Below are positions 6,675 through 12,309 of a stretch of 12,309 bases of DNA, in pieces; within the stretch, counting starts at the first letter, position 1, and each line of letters opens with the position of its first letter. The translations under genes were made by a program, and so were the position numbers. Location: contig JALWYR010000217.1 in NCBI GenBank assembly GCA_027003085.1, forward strand, positions 1 to 12,309, given 5' to 3'. The notes beneath the pieces are model-generated. The model made no database searches. It saw nothing but the letters and a program-made list of their open reading frames with translations, and was not told where the DNA came from. This DNA is from Flavobacteriales bacterium. GTDB taxonomy: Bacteria; Bacteroidota; Bacteroidia; Flavobacteriales; Flavobacteriaceae.

Positions 6675-7908
6675 AACGCTAATGGCTTTGGTCAAAGTTA
6701 CGATTTTCGGACTATTTTTGACCGCTTGCGCATCGCATCCTACTTCCGACCCCGCCACCAAAACGGCAAAAACCCAAGACACTACCGAAGCTCATACCGG
6801 CCCCGTCAGGCCGGGCATTTGGCAAACCAAACTTTATTTTCCGCTGCTTCCGGGCAAACGTATTGCCGTGGTGGCCAATCAAACTTCGGTGCGTGGCAAT
6901 ATTCATTTGGTGGACTTGCTTTTGGAAAACCATTTCCAAGTGATGAAAGTGTTTGCCCCCGAACACGGTTTCCGTGGCGACCACGATGCCGGCCAACGGG
7001 TGGAAAACGCCCGCGACCCGCAAACAGGCCTGCCCATTATTTCGCTCTACGGCAAGCACAAAAAACCCACGCCCCAAGATTTGCAAAACATCGACATCAT
7101 CATTTTCGACATTCAGGACGTGGGTGCACGATTTTACACCTACCTTTCCACCTTGCACTACGTGATGGAAGCCGCAGCCGAAAATCATATTCCGGTCGTT
7201 GTGCTCGACCGGCCCAACCCGCACATCGACGAAATCGACGGGCCGGTGATGGAACCGGAGTTTTTTTCGTTTGTAGGCTTGCACCCCGTTCCCATCCTCT
7301 ACGGTATGACCATTGGCGAATACGCCCGGATGATCAACGGCGAAGGCTGGCTCCGCGGCGGTATCCGTGCGGAATTGACCGTGATTCCCATTCGCAACTA
7401 CGACCGGCGCACACCTTACACCCTTCCGGTCAAACCCTCGCCCAATCTGCCCAACCGGCAAGCGGTGGCACTCTATCCGTCGCTTTGCCTGCTGGAACCC
7501 ACCGATGTGAGCGTGGGCCGCGGAACCGATTGGCCTTTTCAGGTATTCGGCGCCCCGGATTTGTGTCCTGCTGATTTTTCGTTTGTTCCACAACCCAACG
7601 ATGCTTCGCATCATCCCAAGCATCAAGGTGAACAATGCTGCGGCAAGGATCTACGCCATATTGCGCCACCCAAGGGCTTGCATATCGAATGGCTGATTTG
7701 GGCCTACACACATCATCGCAACAAGGATAAGTTTTTCAACAAATATTTCGAACGCATTGCCGGAACGGCCCAACTCCGCCGGCAAATACAAAACGGCGTT
7801 CCCGCCGACAGCATCCGCGCCAGCTGGCGCAAGGGGTTGGAAAAATTCAAACAAATACGTTCCCGTTATTTGATTTATCCGCAAGAGGTTTTGCGGGTGG
7901 AACACTAA
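6655..7908 (+). CDS. namZ: DUF1343/NamZ-family lipoprotein, putative exo-N-acetylmuramidase
   Basis: 417 residues from ATG 6655. Lipoprotein signal: basic start MKNSYRK, hydrophobic core, lipobox LTAC with C25. ATG 6682 would also give a signal (408 residues) and would avoid overlap with the divergent permease; 6655 is preferred for its basic n-region and the upstream TATCTTTA. Family blocks in order: RIAVVANQTSV (69-79), FAPEHGFRGD (100-109) with E103, FDIQDVGARFYTYLSTLHYV (151-170), VLDRPNP (183-189), DGPVMEPEFFSFVGLHPVPI (195-214), YGMTIGEYARMI (216-227), PSPNLP (261-266), EPTDVSVGRGTDWPF (281-295), and CCGKDLR (328-334). Characterised NamZ proteins remove N-acetylmuramic acid from the non-reducing end of peptidoglycan fragments, for recycling. 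Here it would be anchored in the envelope. The usual EGTN motif reads EPTD; otherwise it is intact and full length. Confidence 0.85.
   Translation: MKNSYRKTLMALVKVTIFGLFLTACASHPTSDPATKTAKTQDTTEAHTGPVRPGIWQTKLYFPLLPGKRIAVVANQTSVRGNIHLVDLLLENHFQVMKVFAPEHGFRGDHDAGQRVENARDPQTGLPIISLYGKHKKPTPQDLQNIDIIIFDIQDVGARFYTYLSTLHYVMEAAAENHIPVVVLDRPNPHIDEIDGPVMEPEFFSFVGLHPVPILYGMTIGEYARMINGEGWLRGGIRAELTVIPIRNYDRRTPYTLPVKPSPNLPNRQAVALYPSLCLLEPTDVSVGRGTDWPFQVFGAPDLCPADFSFVPQPNDASHHPKHQGEQCCGKDLRHIAPPKGLHIEWLIWAYTHHRNKDKFFNKYFERIAGTAQLRRQIQNGVPADSIRASWRKGLEKFKQIRSRYLIYPQEVLRVEH
6693..6700 (-). promoter_or_regulatory. Possible -7 element for the permease-barrel operon
   Basis: Read on the minus strand this is TAACTTTG, an exact TAnnTTTG match. 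It would place the transcript start near 6686, about 12 bases before TTG 6674, and so supports that start. It lies within the signal-peptide codons of the NamZ-like gene. No convincing -33 element is visible. Confidence 0.4.
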
Positions 7909-8039
7909 ATTTCAGAGATTTGAATTTGGGCAAAAGACCATAGTATTTTCAAGGTGATGCCCAACGAATAAAATAAATTTTCCATTAAAAACAAAAAAAC
8001 GCCCTCAGTTTGAGGGCGTTAAAACTTTGAATTTAACAA
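7909..8039. other. Intergenic gap between the convergent NamZ-like and lipoprotein genes
   Basis: 131 bases, AT-rich. It contains a 7-bp inverted repeat TTGGGCA (7926-7932) / TGCCCAA (7958-7964) with a 25-base loop just after the NamZ-like stop, possibly a weak 3' structure for that transcript, and the strong terminator described separately. No open frame is credible. Confidence 0.4.
7990..8020 (-). terminator. Strong intrinsic terminator of the tandem lipoprotein genes
   Basis: AACGCCCTCA (7998-8007), loop GTT, TGAGGGCGTT (8011-8020): a perfect 10-bp stem with a 3-base loop. On the minus strand the stem is followed by an almost unbroken T-run (the A-rich stretch at 7987-7999 of the plus strand). 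It begins 20 bases after the stop of the 8040-8471 gene. On the plus strand no T-run follows, so it mainly serves the minus strand. Confidence 0.9.
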
Positions 8040-8471
8040 TTAATCTTGTTTGGTGAATTCTTCATAGGTATTGGAACCGAAATTCCACCTGAAATGCGTA
8101 TCGTCAATATAGTCAAATCTAAGTGTGAACTCCCCGTTAGAAGTGGTTACATTTACAATCAAGACTTTTTTGTCAATATTTTCCAACCAAGAATTTAAAG
8201 TCCATCCGAGATCATCACATGTACCGTTGTTGGAATCATAGTCATGAATAGCTATGCTTCCACTACCGCCATCATTTAAATTCAATTGATCGGTCATCCA
8301 ACAAGCAACGGTTGGATCCGAAGCATCTTGTTCCGTACCATTTGATACAACTTTGGTTACTTTCCATGTACCTACTCCCCACACTTCGGGTTCGGGACAT
8401 GTTTTTTTCTTACAGGAGTTAGTTGTGAAAACCAAACCTGCGAAAAGAAATAAAACTAATACTTTTTTCAT
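8040..8471 (-). CDS. Lipocalin-like small lipoprotein, downstream copy of a tandem pair
   Basis: 143 residues. Signal MKKVLVLFLFAGLVFTTNSC with C20 as the lipidated residue, then KKKTCPEPEVWGVGTWK. The remainder has the spacing of lipocalin-like Bacteroidota lipoproteins: an early GTWK strand, an NG turn, a conserved Cys (C57), a second Cys (C85), alternating strands KVLIVNVTT and FTLRFDYIDDTHFRWNF, and a short end. C57 and C85 could form a disulfide. The residues after the lipidated Cys are basic (KKK) rather than acidic, so it lacks the acidic surface-export signal described for some Bacteroidota and is more likely to face the periplasm; this is inference. It is a duplicate of the gene at 8594-9025: by hand count 33 of the first 37 residues are identical, against about half of the rest. 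No clear promoter was found in the 122-bp spacer, so it may be co-transcribed with the upstream copy. Ligand and role are unknown. Confidence 0.75.
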   Translation of the reverse strand: MKKVLVLFLFAGLVFTTNSCKKKTCPEPEVWGVGTWKVTKVVSNGTEQDASDPTVACWMTDQLNLNDGGSGSIAIHDYDSNNGTCDDLGWTLNSWLENIDKKVLIVNVTTSNGEFTLRFDYIDDTHFRWNFGSNTYEEFTKQD

Positions 8472-8593
8472 GATAATTTTTTTTAGTTGTTTTAAAAATA
8501 ATTAAGCCAATAACTAATCATACCTTGCAAAAAAGCAGATTCGATAATTATTAAAGGCTGTGTCATTTTAAACACTTTGCTGTTTGAAGTTAA

Positions 8594-9025
8594 TTATTGC
8601 TTGGTAAATTCCATATATGTATTGTTAGACCCAAGCTCCCATTGGAAATGGGTACTATCCACATAATCAAATTTAAATGAATACTTGTTGTTATTATAAG
8701 TAAAATTGACTACCAAAATCTTTTTATCAATATCTTCCAGCCATGAATCCAAAACCAACGGAATTGTTTCGCATGAAGAAGTATTATTGTCATAATAGTG
8801 ATACTGCCAATTCCCTCCCCAAGAGTCGGTAAGTGACATTTGATGCGTTAATAAGCACGCTATTTGAGGATCGGAAGAACTTTGCTCAGCACCATTAATC
8901 ACAAGTTTTGATGCCTTCCATGTACCTACACCCCACACCTCCGGCTCGGGACATGTTTTTTTCTTACAGGAAGTGGTCGAAAACACCAATCCTGCAAAAA
9001 GGAATAAAATCAATAGTTTTTTCAT
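8594..9025 (-). CDS. Lipocalin-like small lipoprotein, upstream copy of a tandem pair
   Basis: 143 residues, the same length as its neighbour. Signal MKKLLILFLFAGLVFSTTSC with C20, followed by the same KKKTCPEPEVWGVGTWK block. All four Cys positions (20, 25, 57, 85) are shared with the downstream copy, as are the SWLE.IDKK block (94-102), the FDY..THF.W strand pair and the FTKQ ending. The region 66-90 differs most (DSWGGNWQYHYYDNNTSSC here). Known members of this fold group are secreted lipoproteins without an assigned function, so no role is proposed beyond an envelope-anchored, possibly ligand-binding protein. The ATG is preceded by AAACAACTTGTT, part of which (AAAACAACT) also precedes the other copy, showing that the duplication included the leader. 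A TAnnTTTG promoter is close upstream. Confidence 0.75.
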   Translation of the reverse strand: MKKLLILFLFAGLVFSTTSCKKKTCPEPEVWGVGTWKASKLVINGAEQSSSDPQIACLLTHQMSLTDSWGGNWQYHYYDNNTSSCETIPLVLDSWLEDIDKKILVVNFTYNNNKYSFKFDYVDSTHFQWELGSNNTYMEFTKQ

Positions 9026-9057
9026 AACAAGTTGTTTTTAGGGTTATTTGAATACAG

Positions 9058-9065
9058 CAAATATA
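9058..9065 (-). promoter_or_regulatory. Promoter -7 element for the tandem lipoprotein genes
   Basis: Minus strand TATATTTG, an exact TAnnTTTG match, 32 bases before the ATG at 9025. A TTG 22 bases further upstream could be the -33 element, slightly farther than usual. It shares a 116-bp gap with the oppositely oriented helicase gene. Confidence 0.5.
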
Positions 9066-9101
9066 TAAAAAATTTTGTTATTCCATACAAGGAAAAAGTT
9101 T

Positions 9102-9109
9102 TACCTTTA
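9102..9109 (+). promoter_or_regulatory. Possible -7 element for the AddA-like gene
   Basis: TACCTTTA matches TAnnTTTG except at the last base. It overlaps the upstream ATG at 9109 and would start transcription near 9116, leaving ATG 9142 as the first usable start with a leader of about 26 bases. Weak evidence, with no good -33 element. Confidence 0.3.
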
Positions 9110-9141
9110 TGGATAAAATCATTCAGATAACCAAATATTTC

Positions 9142-12100
9142 ATGGCTTTTCGTATATACAATGCTTCGGCGGGTTCGGGAAAAACATTCGGCTTAGTCAG
9201 GGATTTGCTGGGCATCCTCTTTGAGCCCGGCCGCAAACCCGGTGAAATCGACCGTGTCCTGGCCGTAACTTTTACCAACAAGGCCGCCAACGAAATGAAG
9301 CGGCGGCTTATCAATGAGCTGTATCTAATGGCACAGGGAGAGGATACACCCATGGCACAAATTATAAAGCAAAGCAAACATTTTTCCGGTGCCCAACTCC
9401 AACAAAAAGCCGCGCTGCTCCTCGACGCCATGCTTTTTAACTACGACCGCCTGCATTTCTCCACCATCGACAAATGGACTTTCGGGCTCATCCGCACCTT
9501 CGGCCGCGAACTGGGCATTTCGTTCAATGCCAACGTGGAAATCGATGACGAAACCCGCACGCGCGAAATCATCGAAAACTACCTCAACACTCTTAGCCCC
9601 GACAACCCCGCTTTCCCTTTTTTGGTGGAATGGTCCACGCAGAAAATCGAAGACCATTCCAACTGGGACATCACCGGCGATTTGCAAAAGCTCACCTATT
9701 TTCTGCTACCCGACAGCTTTGCCCCCGTCCTGGAAACCCTGAGAAACGAAGACCCCGGAAAAATTCCCGCCCTGCACGACCAAATCCGAAAACAACTGCG
9801 CGAAACCGAACGCCGGCTTGTCGAAGCACTAGAACGTTTACAGGCCTTTTCGGCCCGCCACCAATCTTTCATTTCCCGCTACAATAACCTGCATAATCTG
9901 CTTGAAAAACTTATTACCAAACCCCGGGAACGCTTTTCGGGTTCCACCCTTGGTTCATCCACTTTCCGTAAGCTTTTTGTAGACAGGGAGAATGATTTGA
10001 CCAAAAAAAATAAAAGTATCCCTTTGCCCGACAAGGAACAAATCGACGCCCTTCGTGCCGGAATACACGAAATTTTCCGCCAATACCTTTGGCTTACGGC
10101 CCTGCGCAAAGGACTTCGTCCTTTGGTATTGATCGAAGAAATTGTTCGCGAAGTGGAACGCTACAAAGAAGAAAACGACCTCCTGTTTATTTCCGACTTC
10201 AACAAAATTATCCGCCGGGTAGTAACGAACAATCCCGCTCCTTTCATCTATTGGCGATTGGGCCAACGGCTCAAATACCACTTTATCGACGAATTCCAAG
10301 ACACATCGCGCATCCAATGGGAAAATTTCCTTCCGCTTTTGCAAGAAGTATTTTCGGGTGCGTTCGGTGCCTCCGACCCCGGACGCGTAACCCTGTTCGG
10401 CGATGCCAAACAATCCATCTATCGTTTTCGCGGCGCCTTACCCGAACAATTCATCCGTTTGGCACTTCCGCCTTCCAATCCCGCGGCATCCAATCCCTTT
10501 GCCGCCGAAAAGGAAATTGTGCGAATGGATACCAACTACCGCAGTTTGCCGGCTGTGGTGGATTTCAATAACAGGTTTTTTGCTTTCGCCGGTTCCTACT
10601 TGGATGATTTTTACCGCAGTGTTTATACACCGGAAAATCTACGCCAAAAAGCTTTCCGTAAGGATGCACACGGCTATGTCGAAATTCGTTTCACCGACAA
10701 GCCCGGCAAAGACGACGACGAAGCGGATTACAAGCAAATTTACCTCGACCGCCTGTTGGATCAAATCCGCGATTTACGCCGGCGCGGTTATGCGTGGAAA
10801 GACATTGCCATTTTGTTCCCGCGCAACAAACACGGCGCCTTGATTGCCGAACGGTTGAGCACGGAAAACATCCCCGCCATCAGTGGCGACGCCTTGGCCG
10901 TGGGACTCTCGTCCAAAGTGCAATTGCTGGTGCACTTGCTGGCCGAGCGTCATCATCCTTCCTACGAAAATCGCTTCCGGCTTTTGCAATATTGGGCCGC
11001 GGTCGAAGGCCGGGAAATGGACGCCGGTTTTTTTGATGCGGCACGGGATTTGCCCTTCGGCCAATTGATGGCCTACCTAAGCGGCAAAACGGATGCCGCC
11101 CGGATTCCTTGGGCCGAATTAACGCTTTTCGACTTTTTTGCCACCGCTTACGAATTTTTGGATTTACAGCGTGGAGGCGAAGATGCCTACATCCGCTTTT
11201 TTATGGATATGATACGCCAAAACGACCGGCGGCTTGCCGATACCGCTTTTCTGCACGAATGGGAGAGCTATTTGGCTTTTAAACCCGTTCCGGGCAATGA
11301 AACCCTGGACGCCATACGGCTGATGACCGTCCACAAAGCCAAGGGCCTTGAATTTCCGGCGGTTATCTTTGCATTTCCCAAATACGAATTGCAATCCAAA
11401 TCCCGCAGCGGAAGGCCGGATTATGTTTGGATCGAAACTTCCGGCAATAATGAATTGCCCCCATACATCCCCTTGGAATTGTCCGACATCAAGCGTTTGG
11501 CACTTTTGGGCGATGAAAGTTTCGAGGAAATCTATGCCGGAGAAACCCGGAAAAGTTTGTTCGACATCACCAACCTATTCTACGTGGCTTTTACACGTGC
11601 GCGCGACGAACTCTACGTTTTTCCCTACGATATTCAAAAGCCCTCCAAGGACGGGACACTAAGCGATTTCCAACAAATCCTCTCGGATTTTGTGCTGGAA
11701 CACAAAAATTATGACGAAACCAACCAACGCTTTACCGTTGGAAGCAAAATCCAAAGGAACAATACCGGCCCATCGGCACCTCCGGGCGAAAATTTTCCCA
11801 CGCACTATCGCCACTTGGATTGGAACACGGGCCCTTTCCTGCTTAGCACGTCCAAAGCGGAATTTTCCGGAGCCCGCGAAGCGGCAAAGCACGGCCGCCT
11901 GCTTCACGAATGGCTGGCACGCATCCGCTACGCCCCCGATGTGGAACGCTACCGGAAATCGCTCCAAGCATATCCCGGAGTGTTGCAAACCTTGGAACAA
12001 ATCACCCGCCATCCACGGCTCGAAAAATATTTTCATCCGCCCTACCGGATTTTGACCGAACGCGGGCTCGGCCAAATGCGCGACGGCGAAATGCTGAGCC

Positions 12101-12303
12101 GCCGCCCCGACCGTATTTGCCTGCTTCCGCAAACCCGCGAAGTGGCTTTGATCGATTACAAAACCGGCCAACCCCGCCCGGACCACGAAAGCCAAATGCG
12201 CGAATATGCCCGTATGCTTCGCTCTGCCGGTTATAGCATCGTCGATGCCTTGCTGGTTTATACCGGTGAAAATAAAGTGATGGTAAAAGATGTGGATATT
12301 TAA
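9142..12303 (+). CDS. addA: AddA/RecB-like UvrD-family helicase with C-terminal PD-(D/E)XK nuclease
   Basis: 1053 residues from ATG 9142; an ATG at 9109 adds 11 residues, but relatives start just before the Walker A strand, as in MAFRIYNASAGSGKT. SF1A motifs are all present: Walker A NASAGSGKT (7-15), VTFTNKAANEMK (Ia), FSTIDKWTF (Ib), IDEFQDTS with D383-E384 (II), LFGDAKQSIYRFRG (III), NYRSLPAVVDF (IV), IRLMTVHKAKGLEFPAV (V), and FYVAFTRARDELYVF with R819 (VI). The C-terminal nuclease is intact: GRLLHEWL with its His, RPDRI, LIDYKTG with D1005 and K1007, and HESQMREYARML. This is the AddA/RecB architecture: a motor and nuclease that processes double-strand ends for RecA. AddA normally works with AddB; no AddB is in the window, and only 6 bases follow the stop, so it may be just downstream. 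AddA rather than RecB is favoured from what is known of Bacteroidota, not from a diagnostic residue. Confidence 0.88.
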   Translation: MAFRIYNASAGSGKTFGLVRDLLGILFEPGRKPGEIDRVLAVTFTNKAANEMKRRLINELYLMAQGEDTPMAQIIKQSKHFSGAQLQQKAALLLDAMLFNYDRLHFSTIDKWTFGLIRTFGRELGISFNANVEIDDETRTREIIENYLNTLSPDNPAFPFLVEWSTQKIEDHSNWDITGDLQKLTYFLLPDSFAPVLETLRNEDPGKIPALHDQIRKQLRETERRLVEALERLQAFSARHQSFISRYNNLHNLLEKLITKPRERFSGSTLGSSTFRKLFVDRENDLTKKNKSIPLPDKEQIDALRAGIHEIFRQYLWLTALRKGLRPLVLIEEIVREVERYKEENDLLFISDFNKIIRRVVTNNPAPFIYWRLGQRLKYHFIDEFQDTSRIQWENFLPLLQEVFSGAFGASDPGRVTLFGDAKQSIYRFRGALPEQFIRLALPPSNPAASNPFAAEKEIVRMDTNYRSLPAVVDFNNRFFAFAGSYLDDFYRSVYTPENLRQKAFRKDAHGYVEIRFTDKPGKDDDEADYKQIYLDRLLDQIRDLRRRGYAWKDIAILFPRNKHGALIAERLSTENIPAISGDALAVGLSSKVQLLVHLLAERHHPSYENRFRLLQYWAAVEGREMDAGFFDAARDLPFGQLMAYLSGKTDAARIPWAELTLFDFFATAYEFLDLQRGGEDAYIRFFMDMIRQNDRRLADTAFLHEWESYLAFKPVPGNETLDAIRLMTVHKAKGLEFPAVIFAFPKYELQSKSRSGRPDYVWIETSGNNELPPYIPLELSDIKRLALLGDESFEEIYAGETRKSLFDITNLFYVAFTRARDELYVFPYDIQKPSKDGTLSDFQQILSDFVLEHKNYDETNQRFTVGSKIQRNNTGPSAPPGENFPTHYRHLDWNTGPFLLSTSKAEFSGAREAAKHGRLLHEWLARIRYAPDVERYRKSLQAYPGVLQTLEQITRHPRLEKYFHPPYRILTERGLGQMRDGEMLSRRPDRICLLPQTREVALIDYKTGQPRPDHESQMREYARMLRSAGYSIVDALLVYTGENKVMVKDVDI

Positions 12304-12309
12304 TACCCT

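Noticed and set aside
6675..6782. 36-residue upstream extension of the permease
   Set aside because: It lies antisense to the NamZ-like signal peptide and adds sequence unlike any permease N-terminus.
6402..7574. Plus-strand open frame of 390 codons crossing the permease and NamZ-like genes
   Set aside because: It spans the antisense of one gene and the wrong frame of another; the product is Arg/His/Pro-rich and has no domain.
6712..7635. Long open frame of 307 codons on the minus strand opposite the NamZ-like gene
   Set aside because: It lies wholly antisense to a clear family gene, is rich in His/Gly/Val typical of a shadow frame, and has no recognisable motif.
7926..7964. TTGGGCA/TGCCCAA inverted repeat as a terminator for the NamZ-like gene
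   Set aside because: The stem is only 7 bp with a 25-base loop and no T-run; it could be chance.
1..12309. CRISPR arrays, tRNA or rRNA genes, transposases and insertion-sequence ends
   Set aside because: I looked for regularly spaced direct repeats, cloverleaf sequences, transposase motifs and terminal inverted repeats and saw none.

Overview
The window looks like a piece of a Bacteroidota chromosome, perhaps a Flavobacteriia-like lineage or a relative. The evidence is a RemB/Wzi-type outer-membrane barrel, short Cys-anchored lipoproteins, promoter-like TAnnTTTG elements close upstream of start codons, and no Shine-Dalgarno sites. Most of the DNA is about half G+C. The first 1.56 kb is very AT-rich, with different codon use, and is probably acquired.

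Layout. (1) 1-1564 (+): the last 72 codons of an Upf1/DNA2-like SF1 helicase (motif VI visible), then, after one base, a 447-aa protein with an N-terminal winged-helix-like region and a C-terminal phospholipase-D (HKD) nuclease-like domain. Helicase plus PLD is the composition of Mokosh-type anti-phage systems, so this is probably the end of a defence island. (2) 1565-2044 (+): a small lipoprotein of unknown function whose ATG directly follows the PLD stop codon, exactly at the change in base composition. (3) 2131-3569 (+): a FetA/FetB-type ABC pair (putative metal/iron export) with an ATGA overlap. (4) 3570-3825: no gene, but a GC-rich tract with 15 copies of the degenerate word CTNCGN. (5) 6674-3826 (-): a two-gene operon, a LolC/LolE-like permease followed by a RemB/Wzi-like barrel. 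(6) 6655-7908 (+): a DUF1343/NamZ lipoprotein, a putative exo-N-acetylmuramidase. It diverges from the permease gene, and the two coding starts appear to overlap by 20 bp. (7) 9025-8040 (-): two tandemly duplicated 143-aa lipocalin-like lipoproteins, closed by a strong intrinsic terminator. (8) 9142-12303 (+): a complete AddA/RecB-like helicase-nuclease; an AddB-type partner may lie beyond the window.

How the genes fit together. Most native genes concern the envelope: metal export, lipoprotein handling, an outer-membrane barrel, muropeptide degradation and small lipoproteins. The two ends of the window concern nucleic acids: a probable defence helicase/nuclease pair on the left and recombinational repair on the right. 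The most novel candidates are the helicase-PLD pair with its abrupt boundary, the CTNCGN tract, and the interlocked divergent promoters at 6620-6700.
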